A DNA stretch of 64,000 nucleotides, from positions 54,227 to 118,226 of the forward strand of contig JANQNN010000047.1 of NCBI GenBank assembly GCA_028279545.1, written 5' to 3'. A program made the position numbers and the translations under genes. The DNA is from Nitrosopumilaceae archaeon (GTDB lineage: Archaea; Thermoproteota; Nitrososphaeria; Nitrososphaerales; Nitrosopumilaceae). The notes beneath the pieces are model-generated. The model was not told the origin of the DNA and searched no databases. It saw only the letters and a list, made by a program, of their open reading frames with translations. Positions 36,037-43,007 of this stretch are shown in pieces. Every line of letters begins with the position of its first letter. Position 1 is the first letter of the stretch.

Positions 36037-37182
36037 TTAAGAAATTACAATGAGGGTACCTCCTGATTCTATCAGAAGGCCCCCACCAGATTTTATAGTA
36101 ATATTGTTTCCAGAAGTAATAGTCAAAGTTGTGCCAGCTGGAATGGTTAGTACTGCTCCATTGTGTATAGTAATATCAGAGGTAACTGCATGAGAGTCAT
36201 TAAGAGTAATTGAAGTAGCGATAATATTTTGATTGTCGATTGCATCATAAATGCCATCACTATCAAGATCTGCCACTGGGATAGGGTTGTTTTGAATCTC
36301 TCTTACACTCAAATATCTAAAATCAAAATCAATTGCATTATCGGCCCTAAATGTTGCTAATGGACCTCCCCAAGTAATTGGCATGTTATCTGCGAAAGCT
36401 GGCCCACAATTATTTGCGCCAGAACCAAAGCCATCGTCTGTAAAGGAATGAACTTTTATCCAATGGTTGGTATTACTTGCATCAATCCAAATTTCATGAC
36501 GAACTTGTTGGTCGAAGTTTATTCCTGGTTGATTAAATACAATAAATTTGAATCCAATCCAATTACCTAACAAAGGAGGTATACTTTGTTTGTTTTCTGA
36601 AAAATCATACTTTACATGCCAGCTTTCTTTTTCAATTTGCGTTCTACCATCAAAATGTAGGGCACCCTTTGTTGATGAGCCTTCACAGCCATTATTGAGA
36701 TCATTGTGAGTTCCTCCTCTACCATACCAAGTAAACTGATCATCAGCACCACCATCTGTTTCATTTAGTTTGACATATCCGGTCATCTCAAAATTTCTCC
36801 AATCAGACGAAAATTGCATATATCCTTGATCTGCAAGTTGCGTTCTTGAATATGTTGGAATTGGTGTATTTTCATATGTACCCTTCTCTGTGGAATAAAC
36901 AACCATCCTTACTTGGCCTTGTTGAATCTTCCATGATCCATCAGGATTTGGAATAATTACTCCACGGGGATCAAATCTAGGATCAATTGTTGGGTTTACC
37001 ATATTCATGTACCATTCATTTCCACCAAACTTTGTTTCGTAGATTTTTTTAATTCCAAAAACATCACTAGTTTGGCCAATTAAATTATTTTTTTCAAGGT
37101 CTGTGGCATGGACTAAATTAACAGAACCTAAAATAACTGAAAGTATTACAATAAAAATAATTAAAAAATTTGTGATTTTCAT
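36037..37182 (-). CDS. Secreted lectin-like protein, paralogue of 6845-8485
   Basis: The 381-residue product has a signal peptide (residues 5-24) and the same beta-rich domain as the protein encoded at 6845-8485, with shared stretches such as SSTKGALHF, QIEKESWHVKYDFS, GFGSGA and CGPAFADNMPI. The calcium-type linker DLDSDGIYDAIDNQN and the short SG/GG-TL beta-helix follow, but the C-terminal domain of the longer paralogue is missing. It probably binds extracellular polysaccharide; catalysis cannot be excluded. The promoter layout matches the paralogue. Confidence 0.65.
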   Translation of the reverse strand: MKITNFLIIFIVILSVILGSVNLVHATDLEKNNLIGQTSDVFGIKKIYETKFGGNEWYMNMVNPTIDPRFDPRGVIIPNPDGSWKIQQGQVRMVVYSTEKGTYENTPIPTYSRTQLADQGYMQFSSDWRNFEMTGYVKLNETDGGADDQFTWYGRGGTHNDLNNGCEGSSTKGALHFDGRTQIEKESWHVKYDFSENKQSIPPLLGNWIGFKFIVFNQPGINFDQQVRHEIWIDASNTNHWIKVHSFTDDGFGSGANNCGPAFADNMPITWGGPLATFRADNAIDFDFRYLSVREIQNNPIPVADLDSDGIYDAIDNQNIIATSITLNDSHAVTSDITIHNGAVLTIPAGTTLTITSGNNITIKSGGGLLIESGGTLIVIS

Positions 37183-37204
37183 AAAAAGTTTCTTGAAGTT
37201 AGTC

Positions 37205-37212
37205 TAGTTATA
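37205..37212 (-). promoter_or_regulatory. TATA box of the second lectin-like gene
   Basis: TATAACTA on the minus strand, 23-30 nt before the ATG at 37182. Sequence and distance equal those at 8508-8515 before the paralogue, so the two genes probably respond to the same conditions. Confidence 0.55.
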
Positions 37213-37219
37213 AATTGTC

Positions 37220-37243
37220 TTTGTAATAATAAAATATTACAAA
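37220..37243. repeat. Inverted repeat upstream of the second lectin-like gene
   Basis: Arms TTTGTAATA (37220-37228) and TATTACAAA (37235-37243) are perfect 9-bp complements around a 6-bp spacer. The site lies 8 bp upstream of the TATA box, a good position for a regulator. Only the proximal arm is partly kept at the other paralogue. Confidence 0.4.
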
Positions 37244-37501
37244 TTTAAAAATTGAAATTTTTGAAATAAAATTTGGTTTATTTTCTTGAGCCTATTTTGA
37301 ATCAATTTTTTCAAAGAACTAGAACACAGGGAAAATAAAAAACTATTTTTTATTGATTCTGAGAAATTGGATTGATGTTTTACAACCTAAAACCTCAAAA
37401 ATATCACATTAAAAAAATTCTTTTCCAGATGAATTTTTTCACTCATAAAAGAGTATTAATTTAATGTAAAGTAATAATAATTCAAAAGTGCACCTAAACA
37501 C

Positions 37502-37711
37502 GTGAAGATAGTATGCCCAAAGTGTAAAAAAGATGCAGAATTGGCAATGGATTTTTCTTTTGTAAAATGTAATAATTGTGATTTGGATATGAGTTATGGT
37601 GAATATGTGAAATTTATTGCTCATAATGAAAAAAAATATTCAGATATTTTAGGGGACTATACTGGAAGCACTGAGGGTCAGTCGGCAGGCTCTTTGGATG
37701 AATGGGATTAA
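37502..37711 (+). CDS. Small zinc-ribbon protein
   Basis: Starts at a GTG and encodes 69 residues. An N-terminal ribbon (CPKC at 5-8, CNNCDLDMS near 23-26) is followed by a Tyr-rich helix and a Gly/Ser/Asp tail. The ribbon is complete. Function unknown. Confidence 0.6.
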   Translation: MKIVCPKCKKDAELAMDFSFVKCNNCDLDMSYGEYVKFIAHNEKKYSDILGDYTGSTEGQSAGSLDEWD

Positions 37712-37765
37712 GAAAAAAACATCCATCATATTAAAATAATAAACTTTGCACAATCCTAAACATAA

Positions 37766-38407
37766 TTGGAATTTTTACTAGAAAATATTCTAAATCTTGT
37801 GGGGTTTTTAGTAGGACTGGTAATTGGAATTGTTTCTTTTATTGGTTATAGGAACACAGGGAGCCCAACGTTATTTAGATTAGCAATTGCATTTTTTTCA
37901 ATAGGTGCAGGATTTTTAGTTATTTGGATTGGATTCATGTTAGAAGATTTTGTAATAAAGTCGGGAAGTATAGAAAGGTGGGTTCAAACATTAGGCATTG
38001 GAATACAAACAATTGGTTATTTTTTCATTGCATTTTCTCACAGCATAAAATCATTATTTCCAAAATCAAGATACTTTAGGTCAGTTGGAATCTTTCCATT
38101 GTTTTTAGTGTCATCAATACATATAGAACATATCTTCAGATCAATCTCTTTTATCTTACTTGCATATGGTGCAATTGAAACCATTCTTTCATATTTTGAA
38201 AATAAAAACAAAGGTGCCATCTCTGTTGCAACTGGATTATCACTTTTAGCTCTTGGAGAATTTTTGGGTTGGTATTCATTTGTATTTCCCGAATCAATAT
38301 TGTATTATCTATCAATAATTATCAAGATAGCAGGATTAATTGCATTATTCATTCCAGTTAGCAAACTGCCACTTACAAAAATCAAGTTTGATGAGAGTTT
38401 TGATTGA
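37766..38407 (+). CDS. Multi-pass membrane protein, unknown function
   Basis: Begins at a TTG. The 213 residues contain about seven hydrophobic helices with few charged residues, similar in layout to membrane sensor domains of the MASE type, but no signalling domain follows. A short cytoplasmic tail ends the protein. It is 113 nt upstream of the winged-helix gene on the same strand, so a sensing link is possible but unproven. Confidence 0.55.
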   Translation: MEFLLENILNLVGFLVGLVIGIVSFIGYRNTGSPTLFRLAIAFFSIGAGFLVIWIGFMLEDFVIKSGSIERWVQTLGIGIQTIGYFFIAFSHSIKSLFPKSRYFRSVGIFPLFLVSSIHIEHIFRSISFILLAYGAIETILSYFENKNKGAISVATGLSLLALGEFLGWYSFVFPESILYYLSIIIKIAGLIALFIPVSKLPLTKIKFDESFD

Positions 38408-38520
38408 GAGAAAAATCTTAGGCTCAAATTTCTGATTAGTCAAATTCTTTTATCTTTTTGGTATATTGGAAAATAGCATGCCTCTATCATAGAAATTATT
38501 AAAATATTACATAGATAAAA

Positions 38521-38808
38521 ATGGCAGAATATCGCACCCATATGAAAATAATTGGAGACATCCTAACTACTACATGTGATGACTCACAAGATGAAAACGG
38601 GGCAACTGTAACTTATCTAATTAGAAAGGCCAATGTTTCTCATTCCAGAATATCAAGAATGCTCAAAGTTCTAGTCTCTCAAGGATTATTGGAAAAAGTA
38701 AATGAACAAGGTTCAAACAAATACAAAATTAGTCAATCGGGAAGAGAGTTTTTAGCAGCATACAATACCTTTAGCAATTTTGCAACTAATTTTGGTTTAG
38801 TTATCTAG
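38521..38808 (+). CDS. Stand-alone winged-helix regulator (HTH_45-like)
   Basis: The 95-residue protein has the winged-helix order: helix 1 MKIIGDIL, helix 2 TYLIRKANVSHSRISRMLKVLVSQGLLEKV and the wing SNKYKISQSGREFL. This is the small archaeal HTH_45/ArnR-like type. It is a paralogue of the protein at 45743-46024 (shared AN-LSHSR-S motif and closing F-S-N-x-A-x-x-FGL). Its targets are unknown. Confidence 0.8.
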   Translation: MAEYRTHMKIIGDILTTTCDDSQDENGATVTYLIRKANVSHSRISRMLKVLVSQGLLEKVNEQGSNKYKISQSGREFLAAYNTFSNFATNFGLVI

Positions 38809-38930
38809 TCTTCTTCTTCAAATTCATCTAAATTATCATCAAAATCATCTTCAAATTCCGTATCTTCGTAACGGGATTCTTCACTAGGCACTTTAGTGAG
38901 CTGATCTATCAGGATTAAAAATGTATTCAA
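38805..38930 (-). CDS. Possible short acidic protein
   Basis: An ORF from a TTG (41 aa), or from a GTG at 38891 (28 aa), with an end made almost only of Asp, Glu and Phe (EDTEFEDDFDDNLDEFEEED). Its stop overlaps the winged-helix stop by 3 nt. Similar acidic tails are common in small archaeal proteins, but the ORF may be chance. Confidence 0.3.
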   Translation of the reverse strand: MNTFLILIDQLTKVPSEESRYEDTEFEDDFDDNLDEFEEED

Positions 38931-38970
38931 ATGAAAATGAATAATTAAAGAAACAAGTTAGAACAAGTTA

Positions 38971-39567
38971 TTGAAATTAAAATGTAACAAAGAAGGAATA
39001 GATGCAGCTACTGCAATTATTAAAAAAGGCGGAATTGTTATTTATCCAACAGATACAGTTTATGGAATAGGGTGTGATCCCTACAATAAAAAAGCAGTAG
39101 ACAAGATTTACCAAATTAAAAATAGACCTAAAACAAAACCGTTTCCTATATTGGCTTTTTCATTTGATGCTGCGTCTGAAATTGTAGAATTTGATTCAGA
39201 TTCAAAAAAATTTGCTAAAAAGTTTTGGCCTGGTCCTTTAACATTGGTGCTTAAATTAAAAGATAAAAAATTAAAGGAATCTTTGTGTTTAGACCAAAAA
39301 GTTGCCATAAGGGTTCCAAATAATCAATGTCTGCTTAATCTTTTGAGTAATCTCAAATTTCTAGTTGGAACTAGTGCAAATATTTCTGGAAGAAAATCTT
39401 ATTCAAAAATTCAAGATAATGATAAAAAATTAGAATATGATGGCTTTTTGGATGATGGTAACATTGATTCTAAAGGTGAATCAACTATTCTAGAAATAGA
39501 TAATGGAAAGCCAATTTTTCATAGAATTGGCGCATTAAAAAAAGAGGAGATTATTGATTTTTTTTGA
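38971..39567 (+). CDS. sua5: L-threonylcarbamoyladenylate synthase
   Basis: Makes threonylcarbamoyl-AMP from threonine, bicarbonate and ATP for the t6A37 modification of tRNA. The YrdC/Sua5 fold is clear: KKGGIVIYPTDTVYGIGCDP near residue 20, NRPKTKPFPIL and KFWPGPLTLVLK. The length (198 aa) is that of the short form without the C-terminal Sua5 domain. The start is a TTG. It overlaps the THUMP gene by 4 nt and lies close to a Cgi121-like KEOPS gene, which uses its product. Confidence 0.92.
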   Translation: MKLKCNKEGIDAATAIIKKGGIVIYPTDTVYGIGCDPYNKKAVDKIYQIKNRPKTKPFPILAFSFDAASEIVEFDSDSKKFAKKFWPGPLTLVLKLKDKKLKESLCLDQKVAIRVPNNQCLLNLLSNLKFLVGTSANISGRKSYSKIQDNDKKLEYDGFLDDGNIDSKGESTILEIDNGKPIFHRIGALKKEEIIDFF

Positions 39568-40085
39568 ATCTGATTATTACTTGTGCAAGACACTTGGAGC
39601 CTGAAACGCAAGAGGAGATTTCTAGAATTTTAGATTTGTTTGGAGATTCGGAACCCAAAATTACCATATCTAGTATGTCAGGAATTCTTACCGCAAAAAC
39701 AAAACTAGACCCAGTTCTTGTAGTTCAAAAAATTCAAGATTTAGTACTTGAGGAGCCTTGGATTATCAGATATTGTCTTCGAATTATTCCCATTCAAACG
39801 ATTTCTGAGACTAGAATTGATCAAATTGAAGAAGCAATATCTGAAATGAGGGGGTCAATTCTAGACGAAGAGACATATAGGATTTCCATAGAAAGACGGA
39901 ACTCAGATATTTCAAGAGAGGATTTAATTTCCAAAATTGCAAAAAATTTTAAAAATAAGGTATCACTTGAAAATCCTGATAAAATAATTCAAATTGAAAT
40001 CTTAGGCGCAAAAACTGGAATTTCTGTTCTTAAAAAATCAAATATTTTTAGTCTTGAAAAATCAAAACGAAGTTTGTCAGACTAG
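39564..40085 (+). CDS. THUMP-domain tRNA-modification protein (Tan1-like)
   Basis: The 173-residue protein has the THUMP pattern seen in Tan1: LIITCARHLEPETQEEISRIL at the start, IRYCLRIIPIQTI in the middle and ERRNSDISREDLISKIAKNF leading to NPDKIIQIEILGAKTGISVL. No methyltransferase or deaminase domain is attached. Tan1 helps tRNA acetylation at C12 in eukaryotes; the same role here is inference. It overlaps sua5 by 4 nt, and the two form a tRNA-modification pair. Confidence 0.82.
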   Translation: MNLIITCARHLEPETQEEISRILDLFGDSEPKITISSMSGILTAKTKLDPVLVVQKIQDLVLEEPWIIRYCLRIIPIQTISETRIDQIEEAISEMRGSILDEETYRISIERRNSDISREDLISKIAKNFKNKVSLENPDKIIQIEILGAKTGISVLKKSNIFSLEKSKRSLSD

Positions 40086-40850
40086 TATTGCACCTTTTTC
40101 AATCAGAATATCTTCCAAAGGATTTTTGGAATGAACTGAATCAAGTTGTTTTTTTGGAATTTTAAAATGATTTTTTAAGAATTTAGAATTATCTTTTGAA
40201 AACATCTCAATAGTTAAGGGAGATAGTTTTTGGAAAAGTTTGTTCAAATTATTTTTAGACCCTATTGCAATTAAAATAAAATTTTTGTTTGATTTAATTC
40301 CTGCAAAATTAATAGCCTCACCAATTTGCTTGGTTGCTGTAAATCGCATTAGTATGTCAGTTTCAATTTTTTTAGAAAGTAAAATTTTTTCTTTTTCGGA
40401 AAGTATTGAAATATTTACAATTTTTTTCAAGTGATTTAAATTTAATACAAATTCGCTGGAAATTCCTTGTAATTTTATTTTTGGGAATTCTTTTCTAAGG
40501 TTTTCAAGAAATGTTACATTGATTTTTTTACTTCCTTTTATTTCCAGTATTTGAATCGTTTTTTTCCCTAAGGTTATCATAATCCTTTTGTTGGAACCAC
40601 CATGAATTATTGGAATAATGCTAATCAAATCATTTTTTTTTATTCTAGTCAGTTTTCCTTCCATTGCAGAAGAGTCTGCTCCATTTATGGCAACCAAAAT
40701 ATTTTTTATGTCAAGCGAGGGAGTGTTTTCAGGTTTTTCTTTTAAAAGGATTTCAAGGAGTTCTTCTAGGGTAATATCTTCAATATCTAATTCTAGTTGA
40801 TCAGTTGAAAAAGATTTTTTTGCTCCTCCAACAAATCTTATTGTTACCAT
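40077..40850 (-). CDS. Fusion of a MoaD/Urm1-like ubiquitin-fold domain with a Cgi121-like KEOPS domain
   Basis: Residues 1-85 form a ubiquitin-like MoaD/SAMP domain: VTIRFVGGAKK, TLEELLEILL, ILVAINGADSSAMEGK and the closing SIIPIIHGG, where free MoaD/Urm1 proteins end in Gly-Gly. Here the chain continues. Residues about 90-240 look like Cgi121, with the conserved EIL/DILMRFTATKQIGEAINFAGIK stretch. Cgi121 recruits tRNA to the KEOPS complex that makes t6A using Sua5's product. Sua5 is 500 nt away, convergent. The operon order is TatD, eS17, this gene. Whether the chain is cleaved after GG is not known. Confidence 0.75.
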   Translation of the reverse strand: MVTIRFVGGAKKSFSTDQLELDIEDITLEELLEILLKEKPENTPSLDIKNILVAINGADSSAMEGKLTRIKKNDLISIIPIIHGGSNKRIMITLGKKTIQILEIKGSKKINVTFLENLRKEFPKIKLQGISSEFVLNLNHLKKIVNISILSEKEKILLSKKIETDILMRFTATKQIGEAINFAGIKSNKNFILIAIGSKNNLNKLFQKLSPLTIEMFSKDNSKFLKNHFKIPKKQLDSVHSKNPLEDILIEKGAILV

Positions 40851-40891
40851 AATTCAGATGTAGCAAAGCAGAAAATTAATTTTTTGAAGAC

Positions 40892-41245
40892 CTATTCTTT
40901 ATTTTCTTCAGAGGGTTCTTGGGATTCTGTAGCAGCATTTTCCGTATCAGCCCCTACTTCAATAACACCTTCCTCAGACTCTTGAGTTAAATCTTCGGTA
41001 AATTCGCTAGATTCTTCAACGAAATCTTCCTGGCTTGAAGTATTGGTTTGGGTTAAATTATCCTCTGCCTCTCGATTTTCTTTTTTAATAAAATTAGTGA
41101 TATAGCCTGCAATTTCATTTTTTAATCCCTTTGAACGAACTATTGCTACTTCATCTAGTGATTTTTTATTATCAGTAAAGTTTTCACCAAATTTGGATTT
41201 GTGTTTTTCTAGTACCTCTAAAGAAAGACGTTTTATCCTATCCAC
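40892..41245 (-). CDS. rps17e: Ribosomal protein eS17 with long acidic tail
   Basis: Residues 1-55 are recognisable eS17: RIKRLSLEVLEKHKSKFGENFTDNKKSLDEV and SKGLKNEIAGYITNFIKKE. The family is normally about 60-75 residues in archaea. Here a further 60 residues of mostly Glu, Ser, Thr and Gln follow. The tail is likely disordered. The gene is in an operon between TatD and the ubiquitin-like/Cgi121 fusion gene. Confidence 0.85.
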   Translation of the reverse strand: MDRIKRLSLEVLEKHKSKFGENFTDNKKSLDEVAIVRSKGLKNEIAGYITNFIKKENREAEDNLTQTNTSSQEDFVEESSEFTEDLTQESEEGVIEVGADTENAATESQEPSEENKE

Positions 41246-41276
41246 TCTTGAGATACAAGATTAGGGTTTTTTATAC

Positions 41277-42032
41277 CTATATTCTAAGAAATTTTTGGGA
41301 ATTTTGCTCAAGTAGTATTGTCATTTCATTATATTGCTTGTTCAAAATTTTTGAAGAACAATAAACTATACTTGGAATAAACCCGATTTGAGCTTGTTTC
41401 ATTTCAAAGCATCTTGAAAACCTTACAGGTCCATCGGTTTCAACAAGTATTTTATCTTCATCAGTTTTGGCCAGTAGGGATTGTTTATCATTTGCATAAA
41501 GCACAACCGGACCAAAAGAGACATACAAATCCATATCCATTGCTCTTTTTAGCTGTTTTTTATTACCATCAAACCAATGAAGTAATACATTTTTTGTTTT
41601 GTAGGAAGTTAAGATCTCAAGTATATCCTCCAAACTTTTTCTAGAATGAATAGAAATTGGCTTTTGATTTTTTTCTGCAAGAGATAAAAGTGAGGTAAAT
41701 ACATGATTTTGATTTTTTTTATCTATATCAGAGTTTATGTAGGTTGGATCTAAACCAATCTCTCCAATACCTGAAATTATTTCCATGTTATCTTGAATCA
41801 AAGATATCATTCTTTCAAGATCATCATTTGCACATTCAGGATGGATTCCAATAAAGGGTAAAACAAGTTTACTTTGCCTGTAAAGTTCTAAAGTTCTTTT
41901 GGAACTAGTATAATCCATAGAGACACAACATGCCTTTATTTTCATTTTTTCCATGCCCTTGATTATATGATTTAATTCATCTTTGTAAGCAGGGTCCGAT
42001 AAATGGATATGAGAATCAAATAACCAAGTCAT
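41277..42032 (-). CDS. TatD-family metal-dependent hydrolase
   Basis: The 251-residue amidohydrolase-like protein begins LFDSHIHLSDP (metal-binding HxH), contains LPFIGIHPE, SGIGEIGLDPTY (Glu ligand), PISIHSRKSLEDIL and LVETDGPV. This is the TatD DNase family, which removes nucleotides from DNA 3' ends in some bacteria; the substrate here is not shown. It leads the operon with eS17 and the fusion gene. Confidence 0.85.
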   Translation of the reverse strand: MTWLFDSHIHLSDPAYKDELNHIIKGMEKMKIKACCVSMDYTSSKRTLELYRQSKLVLPFIGIHPECANDDLERMISLIQDNMEIISGIGEIGLDPTYINSDIDKKNQNHVFTSLLSLAEKNQKPISIHSRKSLEDILEILTSYKTKNVLLHWFDGNKKQLKRAMDMDLYVSFGPVVLYANDKQSLLAKTDEDKILVETDGPVRFSRCFEMKQAQIGFIPSIVYCSSKILNKQYNEMTILLEQNSQKFLRI

Positions 42033-42128
42033 TATCTTTCAATTTTATAGGTAGTCTGTATAAATCGATTTCTTGGTGATATTTTTTCACTCATTATCTT
42101 TTATCACCTAAGACAAAAAATAAAATCC

Positions 42129-42350
42129 ATGAAGTCATCTGAGCTGGGTCTATCGGCTATGTATAGAATATTGAAAAAAGCAGGAGCAGATAGAGTAAGT
42201 GATGAATCAGCAAACGAACTTCGACGGATTACTGAAGAGTTGGCTATCAATATTGCAGAAAGTGCTGTAGATATGGCCTCACACGCAGGAAGGAAAACCG
42301 TGAAAGGTGAAGATGTTAAACTTGCTTCAAAACCCTTTACTAAATTATAA
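42129..42350 (+). CDS. hmfA-like: Archaeal histone
   Basis: The 73-residue protein is a complete histone fold: helix 1 SAMYRILKKAGADRVSD, the long helix 2 NELRRITEELAINIAESAVDMASHAGRKTVKGEDV and helix 3 KLASKPF. The RKTV-x-xEDV motif matches eukaryotic and archaeal histones. It should wrap DNA as dimers or polymers. It diverges from TatD with 96 nt between. Confidence 0.95.
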   Translation: MKSSELGLSAMYRILKKAGADRVSDESANELRRITEELAINIAESAVDMASHAGRKTVKGEDVKLASKPFTKL

Positions 42351-42358
42351 TCTAAAGG

Positions 42359-42368
42359 GTTTAATTAT
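42359..42368 (+). promoter_or_regulatory. TATA-like box of tRNA-Cys
   Basis: TTTAATTATT is centred about 27 nt before the tRNA-Cys 5' end, the usual archaeal distance. Confidence 0.5.
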
Positions 42369-42389
42369 TCATTTTATGTTTTTTAAAAC

Positions 42390-42460
42390 GGTACTCTGGC
42401 AGAACGGTTATGCGTGGGCCTGCAAAGCCTATACAAGGGGGTTCGACTCCCTCGGGTACC
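42390..42460 (+). tRNA. trnC: tRNA-Cys (GCA)
   Basis: The 71-nt gene folds into a full cloverleaf. The acceptor pairs GGTACTC with GGGTACC (one T-G), the D-stem is GCA/TGC, the anticodon stem TGGGC/GCCTA encloses loop CTGCAAA with anticodon GCA, and the T-arm GGGGG-TTCGACT-CCCTC is canonical. The CCA end is not encoded. Six T residues follow at once and can end transcription. Confidence 0.95.
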
Positions 42461-42466
42461 TTTTTT
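42461..42466 (+). terminator. Oligo-T terminator of tRNA-Cys
   Basis: A TTTTTT run starts directly after the tRNA 3' end, as archaeal RNA polymerase needs for termination. Confidence 0.5.
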
Positions 42467-42473
42467 CAATAAT

Positions 42474-42932
42474 TTATTCAACGATTACTTGTCCATCCAT
42501 CCATGGATGTAAGGTACAAAAGTAATCAAAAACTCCACTTTCATTAAAAGTAAAACTAAACTTTTCATTTGGATCTAAATGTCCTGAATCAAACAAGTCA
42601 GTGGGCTCACCATAAACTCCTGAGGTTACACTGTGAAACGCTACATCTGCATTTAACCAAACTATTTCATCACCTTTTTTTATTGAAATTTCCGATGGAA
42701 CGTAACAAGAGTCAGTTTCTTCACAACCAGGCCTAGAAACTTTTGTGGGCATTATAACATCTGCTTCAGCTTTTACGGTTAATTTTTCTTGTTTGGGTTC
42801 TGGTGTTGTTTTAAGATCAGTCGTGCTTTCAGGAGCTGGTTCAGGTTCAGGGGTATCAAATTGAAAAGAAATTGCAATTATCAATAATATTATCCCTGAA
42901 CTAATTCCCAAAATTGCTTTCCATTTTCTCAA
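42474..42932 (-). CDS. Membrane-anchored type-1 copper protein (plastocyanin/amicyanin-like)
   Basis: The 152-residue protein starts at TTG with one N-terminal helix (residues 8-24), a Pro/Glu/Thr linker and a cupredoxin domain. Copper ligands are visible: His in VAFHSVTSG and Cys, His and Met in CTLHPWMDG, the short amicyanin-type spacing. Ammonia-oxidising archaea rely on such copper proteins for electron transport outside the membrane, so this one probably carries electrons there. Confidence 0.9.
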   Translation of the reverse strand: MRKWKAILGISSGIILLIIAISFQFDTPEPEPAPESTTDLKTTPEPKQEKLTVKAEADVIMPTKVSRPGCEETDSCYVPSEISIKKGDEIVWLNADVAFHSVTSGVYGEPTDLFDSGHLDPNEKFSFTFNESGVFDYFCTLHPWMDGQVIVE

Positions 42933-42980
42933 TTTACATCACACATAGAACCTAGTTATTATGTAATTACCAAATTCTCT

Positions 42981-42990
42981 AAATATATAA
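42981..42990 (+). promoter_or_regulatory. TATA box of the AIPR gene
   Basis: AAATATATAA lies about 23 nt before the TTG at 43008 (centre to start), which suggests a leaderless transcript. Confidence 0.5.
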
Positions 42991-43007
42991 CATACTAGAA
43001 ATTTTGC

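Larger units (their letters stand above)
37183..37501. other. Intergenic region of 319 nt without a gene
   Basis: Very AT-rich. Its left end holds the lectin-gene TATA box and the inverted repeat described separately. I see no ORF of more than about 25 codons with a credible start and no RNA-like structure in the rest. Confidence 0.6.

Noticed and set aside
42307..42525. 72-codon ORF overlapping histone end and tRNA-Cys
   Set aside because: It runs through the tRNA and has no protein motif.
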